In this document: positions 18,043 through 26,379 of the stretch, piece after piece
How the letters are laid out: every line of letters starts with the position of its first letter
How positions within the stretch are numbered: the first letter of the stretch is position 1
Source of the DNA: Flavobacterium psychrophilum
GTDB taxonomy: Bacteria; Bacteroidota; Bacteroidia; Flavobacteriales; Flavobacteriaceae
DNA length: 64,000 nt
Assembly (NCBI GenBank): GCA_945874225.1
Contig: CAMCFT010000007.1
Location: 67,516-131,515, forward strand
Direction of reading: 5' to 3'
The notes under the pieces: generated by a model
Database searches by the model: none
What the model saw: the letters and a program-made list of their open reading frames with translations, nothing else
Told to the model about the DNA's origin: nothing
Position numbers and translations under genes: made by a program

Positions 18043-20649
18043 TTAATGAACCAATTCATTCTGATTTCTAAAAACTAATTTTCCGTCAAAGGCATCAATC
18101 AAAACGATGCTATCGGTAGTAATTGTTCCTGCCAAAATCTCTTTTGATAATTGGTTCAAAACATCTCTTTGTATCACTCGTTTTACGGGTCTGGCACCAA
18201 ATTGCGGATCATAACCTTTCTCTGATAAATAAGTAATGGCTTCTGGAGTAGCATCAAGAGTAATGCCTTGAAGAGCCAACATTTTTTTGACACTTTTCAG
18301 TTGCAAGCCTACGATTTGGGCAATATTAGCGTTGGTCAATGGTGTAAACATCACGATTTCATCAATACGATTGATAAATTCCGGGCGAACGGTTTGTTTC
18401 AATAAACCCAAAACTTCCACTTTTGCGGCTTCGGTGGTGGCTTCGATGCTTCCTTTGAGATTGTCGAATTTATCCTGAATTATCTGGCTTCCCATATTCG
18501 AAGTCATAATGATAATCGTGTTTTTGAAATCGGCCAATCTTCCTTTATTGTCTGTCAATCGTCCTTCGTCCAAAACCTGTAACAAGATATTGAAAGTATC
18601 GGGATGCGCTTTTTCGATTTCGTCCAACAGAATTACAGAATACGGTTTTCTTCGCACGGCTTCGGTCAATTGTCCGCCTTCGTCATAACCCACATATCCT
18701 GGAGGTGCTCCAACCAAGCGGCTCACGCTGTGGCGTTCTTGGTATTCACTCATATCAATTCGGGTCATTGCGTTTTCATCGTCGAATAAATATTCGGCCA
18801 AGGCTTTCGCTAATTCGGTTTTTCCAACACCAGTTGTTCCCAAGAAAAGGAAGGTTCCCACCGGTTTTTTCATATCCTGTAATCCGGCACGACTTCTACG
18901 AACGGCGTCGCTTACGGCTTCGATAGCTTCTTCCTGACCTACAACGCGTTTGTGCAATTCGTCTTCCAGTTTCAAGAGTTTTTCTCTTTCTCCCTGTAGC
19001 ATTTTCATTACCGGAATTCCAGTCCATTTGGCCACGACTTCGGCGATATCTTCACGGGTCACTTCTTCTTTTATCAAGGAAGTTCCTCCTTTTTGATCTT
19101 CGGCCAATTGTTTTTGGAAAACTTCCAATCGTTCTTGGGCTTCTTTGATTTTTCCATAACGAATTTCGGCTACTTTTCCGTAATCACCTTCACGTTCGGC
19201 TCGTTCGGCTTCATATTTAAAGTCTTCAATTTCGGTTTTTACGGCTTGGATATTATCGACTACATCTTTCTCTGATTTCCATTTGGTATAAACTTCGTTT
19301 CGGTCGTCTTTCAGATTGGCCAAATCCATTCCTAGATTTTTAAGCTTGCTTTCGTCCTTCTCCCGTTTGATTGCTTCGATTTCGATTTCCAATTGCATTA
19401 TTTTTCGATCCAAAACGTCTAATTCTTCCGGTTTGGAATTGATTTCCATTCGGATTTTAGAAGCCGCTTCGTCCATTAAATCAATGGCTTTGTCGGGCAA
19501 AAACCGATTGGTAATATAACGTTGCGATAATTCGACAGCCGCAATAATAGCGTCATCTTTTATCTGAACTTTATGATGGGTTTCGTATTTTTCCTTGATT
19601 CCACGAAGGATAGAAATGGCACTTTCGGTATCTGGTTCTTCAATCACTATTTTTTGGAAACGTCTTTCGAGCGCTTTGTCTTTTTCAAAATATTTTTGAT
19701 ATTCATCCAAAGTGGTAGCCCCAATAGCACGCAATTCGCCACGAGCCAAAGCTGGTTTCAGGATATTGGCCGCATCCATTGCGCCTTCGCCACCACCAGC
19801 GCCAACAAGGGTGTGGATTTCGTCTATGAAAAGAACGATATCACCTTCAGCAGCGGTAACTTCTTTCACGACTGATTTTAGACGTTCTTCAAATTCACCT
19901 TTGTATTTGGCTCCGGCAATCAAAGCACCCATGTCAAGTGAAAAGACGATTTTGTCTTTCAGGTTTTCGGGAACGTCGCCATCCACAATTCGGTGTGCCA
20001 AACCTTCGGCAATAGCAGTTTTACCAACACCAGGTTCTCCCACAAGCATTGGATTATTTTTAGTTCTTCGCGTTAGAATCTGCAAAACCCGACGAATTTC
20101 TTCGTCACGACCAATCACTGGATCGAGTTTGCCGGACCGAGCTAATTCGTTAAGATTTTTGGCGTATTTATTTAAAGAGTTGTATGTCTCCTCCGCAGAA
20201 GCCGAAGTAACTCTTTCGCCTTTTCTAAGTTCTTCAATGGCAGCCTTTAATCCTTTTTCGGTAACGCCTTGGTCTTTTAATATTTGGGCAACTTTACTTT
20301 TGGAACCAAAAATGGCCAAGATTAAATGTTCAATGGAAACAAATTCATCGTTCATTTTCTTGGCAATGATTTCCGATTCGTTGAGCGTTGTGTTTGCTGT
20401 TCTGGATAGCATAATTTCACCACCAGAAACTTTTGGAAAGCTTTGAATGGTACTGTCCAATATTTGTTCAAACAACGGAACATTTACATTCAGTTTTTTC
20501 AAAATAAAAGGAGCCACATTTTCATCGACTTCAAAAATAGCCTTGAAAATATGTTCGTTTTCTATTTGTTGTTGTCCAAAACTCTGTGCCAACTGCTGTG
20601 AAAGCTGAATTGCTTCCTGCGATTTGATAGTAAATTTATTGATGTTCAT
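18043..20649 (-). CDS. clpB: ATP-dependent chaperone ClpB
   Basis: Hexameric disaggregase that works with DnaK to rescue aggregated proteins. At 868 residues it is full length. In order: the Clp N-domain (1-140), the first AAA+ module with Walker A GEPGVGKT and Walker B VLFIDEIHT, the ClpB-specific middle coiled coil (about 410-525, rich in Glu/Lys), and the second AAA+ module with Walker A GTTGVGKTE, Walker B VILLDEIEK and the substrate-pore motif GYVGYDEGG. The long middle domain and the lack of a ClpP-binding loop separate it from ClpA/ClpC. Cytosolic, transcribed alone, divergent from ytxJ. No CIRCE-like operator was recognised in the upstream gap. Confidence 0.97.
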   Translation of the reverse strand: MNINKFTIKSQEAIQLSQQLAQSFGQQQIENEHIFKAIFEVDENVAPFILKKLNVNVPLFEQILDSTIQSFPKVSGGEIMLSRTANTTLNESEIIAKKMNDEFVSIEHLILAIFGSKSKVAQILKDQGVTEKGLKAAIEELRKGERVTSASAEETYNSLNKYAKNLNELARSGKLDPVIGRDEEIRRVLQILTRRTKNNPMLVGEPGVGKTAIAEGLAHRIVDGDVPENLKDKIVFSLDMGALIAGAKYKGEFEERLKSVVKEVTAAEGDIVLFIDEIHTLVGAGGGEGAMDAANILKPALARGELRAIGATTLDEYQKYFEKDKALERRFQKIVIEEPDTESAISILRGIKEKYETHHKVQIKDDAIIAAVELSQRYITNRFLPDKAIDLMDEAASKIRMEINSKPEELDVLDRKIMQLEIEIEAIKREKDESKLKNLGMDLANLKDDRNEVYTKWKSEKDVVDNIQAVKTEIEDFKYEAERAEREGDYGKVAEIRYGKIKEAQERLEVFQKQLAEDQKGGTSLIKEEVTREDIAEVVAKWTGIPVMKMLQGEREKLLKLEDELHKRVVGQEEAIEAVSDAVRRSRAGLQDMKKPVGTFLFLGTTGVGKTELAKALAEYLFDDENAMTRIDMSEYQERHSVSRLVGAPPGYVGYDEGGQLTEAVRRKPYSVILLDEIEKAHPDTFNILLQVLDEGRLTDNKGRLADFKNTIIIMTSNMGSQIIQDKFDNLKGSIEATTEAAKVEVLGLLKQTVRPEFINRIDEIVMFTPLTNANIAQIVGLQLKSVKKMLALQGITLDATPEAITYLSEKGYDPQFGARPVKRVIQRDVLNQLSKEILAGTITTDSIVLIDAFDGKLVFRNQNELVH

Positions 20650-20690
20650 TTTACTTTTGATTTAAAGTTTAATGTGCAAATTATTGATGC

Positions 20691-20721
20691 TTGTGTCAAT
20701 TATATAGTTGTTGTACCTTTG
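20691..20721 (+). promoter_or_regulatory. candidate promoter of ytxJ
   Basis: TTG at 20691-20693 and TACCTTTG at 20714-20721 are separated by 20 bp, a fair match to the Bacteroidota consensus. It would leave a leader of roughly 90 bases before the ytxJ start. Confidence 0.45.
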
Positions 20722-20819
20722 GCAAATAATCGTCAAATGTTATTCCAACACTAAAGTTACGACAAAATGACTGAATATAAGGTTTTTACTAACGACAAAT
20801 TGACTTAAAGAAAGATAAA

Positions 20820-21209
20820 ATGAGTGTATTTTCAAATATTTTAGGAGGTTCAGAAAAACAAGATAATTCTAACAGCAAAATCAATTGGATTCCATTAAAT
20901 CATTTGGGGCAGTTGGATGAAATTGTTGCCTTTTCCACTGAAAAACCTGCGCTGATTTTCAAACACAGCACCCGTTGTAGCGTGAGCAGATTTGCTTTGA
21001 AACAATTTGAAAACGAATTTGGTAATGAAGATAAAGTAGATGCCTATTTTCTGGATTTATTGGAACATAGAGACATTTCAAATGCAATTGCAACTCGTTT
21101 TGGGGTCTATCATCAATCGCCACAATTGTTGTTGATAAAGGATGGTAAATCGGTTTATGATGTTTCCCATAGTGATATTGATGCTGGAGAATTGATGGGG
21201 AAGTTGTAA
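20820..21209 (+). CDS. ytxJ: bacillithiol-system redox-active protein YtxJ
   Basis: A thioredoxin-fold protein of 129 residues, proposed to act as a monothiol bacilliredoxin in the bacillithiol system, removing bacillithiol from oxidised proteins. The active-site segment is FKHSTRCSVSRFALKQFE, with a single Cys (TRCS), and the later DLLEHRDISNAIATRFGVYHQSPQLLLI has the cis-Pro region of the fold. Cytosolic. It agrees with an organism that uses bacillithiol rather than glutathione. Divergent from clpB; followed by a hairpin repeat. Confidence 0.9.
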   Translation: MSVFSNILGGSEKQDNSNSKINWIPLNHLGQLDEIVAFSTEKPALIFKHSTRCSVSRFALKQFENEFGNEDKVDAYFLDLLEHRDISNAIATRFGVYHQSPQLLLIKDGKSVYDVSHSDIDAGELMGKL

Positions 21210-21232
21210 ATGGTTTTGGCTTTTAAAATAAA

Positions 21233-21287
21233 TTACCGCAGATTCGCGGATTATAATATTAATCTGCGAATCTGCGAATCTGCGGTA
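21233..21287. repeat. inverted repeat between ytxJ and argH
   Basis: The left arm (21233-21253, starting TTACCGCAGATTCGC) faces a right arm ending TCTGCGGTAA at 21287; the right arm contains an extra 8-base unit, so AATCTGCG occurs twice in tandem. It lies between the convergent ytxJ and argH genes and could terminate both. Confidence 0.7.
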
Positions 21288-21371
21288 AAATTTTATGTTT
21301 AAACCTTGTAAACCTTTGGTCAGTATAAATTATGGAATGAAAGTCAATATACTTTTAAAATTGTAATTGAA

Positions 21372-22652
21372 TCAAAAAGTATCTCTCATCTTTCTTTTTA
21401 TTTCCTTTAAACACAAATTATTGATACTTCCTTCGTGGGTGTGTTTTGTCTCTTTTGGTGATTGAAAAGTTCCGTTTTCCAGTTGTTCAGCAACGGCTTT
21501 ATAGGCATCTCTAAAAGGAATTCCAGCAACCACCATTTCGTTTAAAGTATCAACGGTAAATAGATAATTGTATTTTGGATCGTCTAAAATGTGTTCTTTT
21601 ACTTTGATGTCTTTTATGGAGAAAATCGCAATATCCAAACACGCTTTCAGGTTTTGAATGGCAGGAAACAATCCTTCTTTCAATAGTTGTAAATCTCTGT
21701 GGTAACCACTAGGCAAGTTGTTTGTGATTAGTGTAATTTCATAAGGTAAAGCTTGAATCTTGTTGCATTTTCCACGAATTAACTCAAAAACATCTGGGTT
21801 TTTCTTATGTGGCATAATACTAGAACCAGTTGTTAAATGCGCTGGCAAAGCGATAAAATCAAAATTTTGGCTCATATACAAACACACGTCCATCGAGAAT
21901 TTCGATAAGGTTGCAGCAACGCTACTCATAGCAAAAGCTACCGTTTTTTCTGATTTTCCACGGCTCATTTGTGCCGCAACCGAATTGTATTTTAAGGTTT
22001 CAAAGCCTAATTCTTTGGTTGTAAAAGTTCTGTCGATAGGAAAGGAACTACCGTAACCCGCAGCCGAACCTAATGGATTTTGATCTACGATTTTCAAAGC
22101 CGCATTTAGCATTGTAATGTCATCAATCAAAGTTTCTGCGTAAGCGGAAAACCACATTCCGAAAGACGAAGGCATCGCAATTTGCAAATGGGTGTAACCT
22201 GGCAACAACACATTTTGGTGTTTTTCGGCAGATTCCATTAGCAAATCAAAAAGGGTTTGGACTTGAGATTTGAATTCTTTGACTACGTCTTTTAGATATA
22301 AATTGACGTCTACTAAAACTTGGTCGTTACGAGAACGAGCGGTGTGGATTTTCTTTCCGGCATCACCCAATTTTACCGTCAATAAATATTCAATTTTGGA
22401 ATGCACGTCTTCAAAACTGTCTTCAATTTCAAAATTTCCTTTTTCTACGTCAATGATAATATCTTCTAAAGCGAGAACTAAAGAATCTGTTTCAGAATCG
22501 GTTAAAAGACCTATTTTACCAAGCATTTTCGCATGAGCGATAGAACCCAAGGCATCATATTTGGCGAGAACTAAATCCAATTCACGGTCGTTTCCAACGG
22601 TGAAATGTTCAATTTGTTTATCTGTTGGTATTCCTTTTTCCCAAAGTTTCAT
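21372..22652 (-). CDS. argH: argininosuccinate lyase
   Basis: Last step of arginine synthesis: splits argininosuccinate into arginine and fumarate. The 426 residues carry the superfamily signature GSSIMPHKKNPD, the HTARSRNDQV active-site block, and HLQIAMPSSFG (T/H in the substrate pocket). Bacterial ArgH is often about 460 residues; the shorter form is usual for Bacteroidota. Cytosolic. It is the last gene of the arginine cluster, 111 bp after argE. Confidence 0.95.
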   Translation of the reverse strand: MKLWEKGIPTDKQIEHFTVGNDRELDLVLAKYDALGSIAHAKMLGKIGLLTDSETDSLVLALEDIIIDVEKGNFEIEDSFEDVHSKIEYLLTVKLGDAGKKIHTARSRNDQVLVDVNLYLKDVVKEFKSQVQTLFDLLMESAEKHQNVLLPGYTHLQIAMPSSFGMWFSAYAETLIDDITMLNAALKIVDQNPLGSAAGYGSSFPIDRTFTTKELGFETLKYNSVAAQMSRGKSEKTVAFAMSSVAATLSKFSMDVCLYMSQNFDFIALPAHLTTGSSIMPHKKNPDVFELIRGKCNKIQALPYEITLITNNLPSGYHRDLQLLKEGLFPAIQNLKACLDIAIFSIKDIKVKEHILDDPKYNYLFTVDTLNEMVVAGIPFRDAYKAVAEQLENGTFQSPKETKHTHEGSINNLCLKEIKRKMRDTF

Positions 22653-22763
22653 AGGTTATATGTTTTATGAAATTATCTTGTTTATTGTGATTTCTAGCCC
22701 TGATAGCAGCGAAAATCCCACGCTTTTTTTGCGTGGATTGCAGCGTATAGCAGGAAATAGCTC

Positions 22764-23837
22764 CTAAATATTTTTAAAAAAATCAGTTAGTATTTTGATA
22801 TACAATTGAATTCCTTCTTCGATTTCGTTTATATATATAAATTCATCTGCCGAGTGAGACCGCAGGGTTTCTCCTGGTCCCATTTTTAATGACTTGCAAC
22901 TCAAAACCGATTGATCAGAAAGAGTAGGTGAGCCATAAGTCGTTCTTCCCAAAGCGATTCCTGCTTGAACCAATCCGTGAGAAACTGGAATGGAAGATGC
23001 ATTCAAATGCATCGAACGTGGGGTAACTTCAGCATTCACATTTGCTCTTACTGTTTCTAAAATTTCTTTGTTGTTATAGCAATCATTCACTCGAATGTCG
23101 ATTACCAAATGGCATTCTGCAGGAACAACATTATGCTGTTTTCCTGCGGAAATTTGGGTTACGGTCATTTTTACAGGACCCAAAACATCCGATATTTTTT
23201 CGAATTGATAGGTTTTGAACCATTCAATTACGGGCATTGCATTGTAAATAGGATTGTCAGGATTGTTGTGTGCGGCGTGACTGGCAGTGCCTTTTACAAC
23301 TACATCCAAGACCAATAATCCTTTTTCGGCTACAGCCAATTGCATTAATGTGGGCTCACCAACGATGGCGCAATCCAATTCCGGCAAATGTTTTAAAACG
23401 CTGTTTAATCCATTTTTTCCGCTGCTTTCTTCTTCAGCCGAAGCGACCATTACGATATTGTAAGGCAGATTTTCATTGGTATAAAAATGAACAAATGTTG
23501 CCATTAATGAAACCAAAGCTCCACCTGCATCGTTGCTTCCGAGTCCAAATAATTTGCCATCTTTTACAATCGCTTCGAATGGATTGTTGGTATAACCTTG
23601 ATTGGGTTTTACTGTATCGTGGTGTGAATTGAGTAAAAGTGTGGGTTTGGGTTTATCAAAATATTTATTGAAAGCCCAAACATTATTATTTTCTCTTTCG
23701 AACGGAATGTTGTTTTGAGTAAACCAATTTTCAATTAAAAGTGCTGTTTGATCTTCTTCGCTCGAAAAGGAAGGTGTTTCAATCAGGGATTTTAATAGCG
23801 CAATGGCTTCTTTAGTAAGGATTTCTATGTTTTTCAT
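22764..23837 (-). CDS. argE: M20 family deacylase, ArgE-like
   Basis: Metal-dependent M20 hydrolase of 357 residues, predicted to remove the acyl group from N-acylcitrulline (or N-acylornithine). The metal-site blocks are present in order: NSHHDTVKP, LGSNDAGGALVS and AEEESSGKNG (catalytic Glu-Glu), with a final SHSADEFI histidine. Its place after the acylornithine carbamoyltransferase and before argH argues for acylcitrulline as substrate, since the acyl group should be removed after carbamoylation. It overlaps argB by four bases (ATGA type), so expression is coupled. Cytosolic. Confidence 0.88.
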   Translation of the reverse strand: MKNIEILTKEAIALLKSLIETPSFSSEEDQTALLIENWFTQNNIPFERENNNVWAFNKYFDKPKPTLLLNSHHDTVKPNQGYTNNPFEAIVKDGKLFGLGSNDAGGALVSLMATFVHFYTNENLPYNIVMVASAEEESSGKNGLNSVLKHLPELDCAIVGEPTLMQLAVAEKGLLVLDVVVKGTASHAAHNNPDNPIYNAMPVIEWFKTYQFEKISDVLGPVKMTVTQISAGKQHNVVPAECHLVIDIRVNDCYNNKEILETVRANVNAEVTPRSMHLNASSIPVSHGLVQAGIALGRTTYGSPTLSDQSVLSCKSLKMGPGETLRSHSADEFIYINEIEEGIQLYIKILTDFFKNI

Positions 23838-24658
23838 AAAGTTATTGTAGTATGCAATGCAGCCTTATTTTGTAACATTCTATGATGGCCAATTTTTATT
23901 TTCTGAACTCCTTTAGACAAACTATTGAAACAGTTGTCTAATTTAGGAATCATTCCGGAATGGATGGCGCCTTCTGCTTTTAATTTAGAATAAAGAGCTG
24001 AATTTATTTGTTGGATTACTGAGTTTTCATCATCAACATCCGTCAGAACTCCGGCTTTTTCGAAGCAATAATTCAGAGTTACTTCAAAAACTTCCGAAGC
24101 AGCAATCGCTAATTCACTGGCGATAGTATCTGCATTGGTATTCAATAATTGTCCTTTTTTATCGTGTGTAATAGCACAAAAAACAGGAACAATTCCGTTA
24201 TTGATTAAAGTTTCCAATAAAGCGGTATTCACTTTTTGAACTTCGCCCACAAAACCATAATCTATGGTTGGATGGTTTCTTTTAGTGGATTGAATTAAAT
24301 TCCCATCAGCACCAGAAAATCCCATTGCATTGGTATCATTGGCTTGCAATTGAGCCACAATATTTTTGTTGATTTCGCCAGCATAAATCATCACAACTAC
24401 ATCCAACATTGGTTTATCGGTAATTCGTCGCCCGTCAATCATTTGAGGTGTCAAACCAATACTTTGCGCCATTTTGGTAGCCGATTTCCCGCCTCCGTGA
24501 ACGAGAATCTTATTACCTTCAATCTTGGAAAAATCAGATAAAAACTGAGATAATTCCGAAGGGTTATCGATGATGTTTCCACCAATTTTTATGATTGAAA
24601 GAGGTTTTAAGTTCTGTCCCTCGACTGCGCTCGGGATGACATTGGTTTTTGGACTCAT
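23834..24658 (-). CDS. argB: acetylglutamate kinase (acylglutamate kinase)
   Basis: Phosphorylates N-acylglutamate, second step of arginine synthesis. The 274 residues hold IIKIGGNIID and VHGGGKSATKMAQ for ATP and substrate binding, and the later NTNADTIASELA block. Cytosolic. The N-terminus is odd: from the ATG at 24658 the first 17 residues are MSPKTNVIPSAVEGQNL, and residues 7-14 are encoded by an intergenic repeat (24617-24640). The kinase fold starts with KPLSIIKIGG, directly preceded by a Leu (TTA) codon where a start would be expected, so no ATG, GTG or TTG lies closer. It overlaps argE by four bases and follows argF' with a 25-bp gap. Confidence 0.93.
   Translation of the reverse strand: MSPKTNVIPSAVEGQNLKPLSIIKIGGNIIDNPSELSQFLSDFSKIEGNKILVHGGGKSATKMAQSIGLTPQMIDGRRITDKPMLDVVVMIYAGEINKNIVAQLQANDTNAMGFSGADGNLIQSTKRNHPTIDYGFVGEVQKVNTALLETLINNGIVPVFCAITHDKKGQLLNTNADTIASELAIAASEVFEVTLNYCFEKAGVLTDVDDENSVIQQINSALYSKLKAEGAIHSGMIPKLDNCFNSLSKGVQKIKIGHHRMLQNKAALHTTITL
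24617..24640. repeat. repeat inside the 5' end of argB
   Basis: On the minus strand it reads GTCATCCCGAGC then GCAGTCGAGGGA. A related copy (GTCATCCTGAGC then GCAGATGAAGGA) lies at 49934-49957 between genes. Here it is translated as VIPSAVEG in ArgB. Confidence 0.75.
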
Positions 24659-24683
24659 TACTATTATTTTAAAAGTCTTTTCT

Positions 24684-25634
24684 CTATTTTCTATTTTCTA
24701 AAATCTTCTGCAATACTAATTGAGCGGAATAAGTTCTGTTATTCGCTTGTTCGATTACTATCGAATTTTCGCTATCAATCACATCGTCAGTTACAATTAC
24801 GTTTCTACGAACAGGCAAACAGTGCATAAATTTGGCATTGTTAGTCAGTTTCATTTTATCGGCAGAAACCGTCCAATTTGGGTCTGAATTCGTAATTTTT
24901 CCGTATTCTTTGTAATTGCTCCAGTTTTTGGCATAAATAAAATCAGCATTTTCGAAAGCTTTGTCTTGATTGTATTCTATTTTGGAATCTTTCGTGATTT
25001 CAGGATTCAGTTCATAACCTTCCGGATGTGTAATTACAAAGTCCATTTCAGTTTGTTTTTGCATCATTTCAACAAAAGAATTTGGAACTGCTTGAGGCAA
25101 AGCTCTTGGATGTGGCGCCCAAGTCAAAACCACTTTTGGTCTGTGCTGGGTTTTGTGTTCCGCCATTGTAATCGCATCGGCAAGTGATTGCATCGGATGT
25201 CCCGTGGCGCTTTCCATATTCACGATAGGCACAGTCGCATATTTCAAAAAACCAGATAGTACGGTTTCGGCATTGTCTTTTTCTTTGTCAACCAATCCTG
25301 CAAAGGCTCTGATGGCAATGATGTCTGCGTATTGAGAAACCACTGCAGCCGCTTCTTTGATATGTTCCGAAGCACCTTGATCCATAATCGCTCCATCTTC
25401 ATATTCTAATGTCCAACCTTCACTGCCAAAGTTCATCACCATCACGTTCATTCCCAAGTTTAAGGCTGCTTTTTGCGTGCTCAAACGAGTTCTCAAACTC
25501 GAATTGAAAAATAACATTACCAGTGTTTTGTTCTTTCCCAGTTTTTTGTTTTTAAGCGGATTTTTTTTAATTTTTAGTGCCTGTTTCACCCATTTTTCGA
25601 GTGAATCTATGTTTTGTATGGATATAAAGTTCAT
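24684..25634 (-). CDS. argF': N-acylornithine carbamoyltransferase
   Basis: Carbamoylates N-acetyl- or N-succinylornithine, the Bacteroidota/Xanthomonas variant of ArgF. The 316 residues bind carbamoyl phosphate through FFNSSLRTRLST (S46-R48-T49-R50) and have ESATGHPMQSLADA, TWAPHPRALPQAVPNS and HCLPVRRNVIVTDD, which differ from the canonical ornithine enzyme and match the acyl-ornithine family. The 80s-loop region is GWTLEYEDG with E77; if it aligns with Glu92 of the Xanthomonas enzyme this favours acetyl- over succinylornithine, but I could not align it. Cytosolic. It lies 25 bp upstream of argB, and no canonical argF is present in the cluster. Confidence 0.92.
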   Translation of the reverse strand: MNFISIQNIDSLEKWVKQALKIKKNPLKNKKLGKNKTLVMLFFNSSLRTRLSTQKAALNLGMNVMVMNFGSEGWTLEYEDGAIMDQGASEHIKEAAAVVSQYADIIAIRAFAGLVDKEKDNAETVLSGFLKYATVPIVNMESATGHPMQSLADAITMAEHKTQHRPKVVLTWAPHPRALPQAVPNSFVEMMQKQTEMDFVITHPEGYELNPEITKDSKIEYNQDKAFENADFIYAKNWSNYKEYGKITNSDPNWTVSADKMKLTNNAKFMHCLPVRRNVIVTDDVIDSENSIVIEQANNRTYSAQLVLQKILENRK

Positions 25635-25650
25635 TTTTTTATTTTTTTTG

Positions 25651-25892
25651 GACGCTGATTAAACGGATTCGCTTTGCGAAGACACGGATAAGAACGGATT
25701 TGTTGCTTGTTTTTTTGTTATTTGAACCCTGATTAAACTGATTCGCTAAAGCGAAGGCAAGATAAAAGCGGATTTAATTATTTATGTTTCATTAAATTAA
25801 ACAGTTTTAAGATGTTATTTTTATTAATTTCTATAACAATAAAAAAATCTGTTTTGATCTGTGTTTGCAGAGCATCTGTATCATCTGCGTTC
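25651..25892. repeat. cluster of three degenerate intergenic repeats
   Basis: Copies lie at 25651-25700, 25726-25774 and 25851-25892. The shared text is gctgatt-aaac-ggattcgc, a small hairpin (TTCGCTTTGCGAA or TTCGCTAAAGCGAA), then cggataa-aacggatt. They fill the gap between argF' and the GxxExxY gene. Other copies are at 6381-6420, 26324-26377, 27156-27209, 33482-33530 and 52663-52703. Confidence 0.7.
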
Positions 25893-25895
25893 TAT

Positions 25896-26276
25896 TTATT
25901 TTCTATTATTTTCAAATATTTTTCTTTTAAATTCTGGTTTCTTTCCAAAATTTAGAAGTAAACCAACTTCACAATCAGTTCCTCTTAAATAATTTAGAAT
26001 TTGATTTTCAAAATCTTTTACAATATAATCAGCTGCTTTCAATTCGAGTATAATTGTATCTTCTACCATTAAATCAGCATAATATTCTCCAACTTCAGTT
26101 CCTTTGTAGTAAACCAAAATTATCTTTTGGGCTTCTACTTTATAACCTTTATTTTTTAATTCTAAATACAAAGAATTTTGATATACCTTCTCCAAAAAAC
26201 CATACCCCAATTCATTATAAACTTCATAAAAAGTTTTTATAATTGCATTTGTTAATTCTTCGTGTAATAATTCCAT
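25896..26276 (-). CDS. GxxExxY family protein (PDDEXK nuclease-like)
   Basis: A 126-residue cytosolic protein of the GxxExxY family, placed in the PD-(D/E)xK nuclease-like clan. The name motif is GYGFLEKVY, and the core YYADLMVEDTIILELKAAD has the D-x(n)-E-x-K arrangement of an active nuclease fold. Its function is not established; members are found in many loci, including within 23S rRNA intervening sequences. Here it interrupts the arginine/proline cluster between proB and argF' on the same strand, and is bracketed by copies of one repeat family on both sides (25651-25892 and 26324-26377), which suggests it arrived together with them. Confidence 0.88.
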   Translation of the reverse strand: MELLHEELTNAIIKTFYEVYNELGYGFLEKVYQNSLYLELKNKGYKVEAQKIILVYYKGTEVGEYYADLMVEDTIILELKAADYIVKDFENQILNYLRGTDCEVGLLLNFGKKPEFKRKIFENNRK

Positions 26277-26323
26277 TTCAAAAATCTGTATTAAAAATAC
26301 TTGAATATCTTTACAAATTGTAT

Positions 26324-26377
26324 AAATCCGTTTTTATCCGCGTTTTCACGAAGTGAATCCGTGTCATCCGTGTCCCA
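26324..26377. repeat. degenerate repeat, upstream of the GxxExxY gene
   Basis: Same family as 25651-25892 but inverted, with the hairpin TTTTCACGAAGTGAA in the middle and atccgtgtcatccgtgtc at the end. It ends 2 bp before the proB stop codon. Confidence 0.65.
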
Positions 26378-26379
26378 AT

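Noticed and set aside
19712..20446. Long open frame (244 codons) opposite clpB
   Set aside because: Shadow of the strongly conserved clpB frame; Ser/Arg-rich with no domain.
24684..25634. Canonical ornithine carbamoyltransferase
   Set aside because: The loops TWAPHPRALPQAVPNS and ESATGHPMQS are those of the acylornithine family, and the gene sits with an acyl-pathway cluster.
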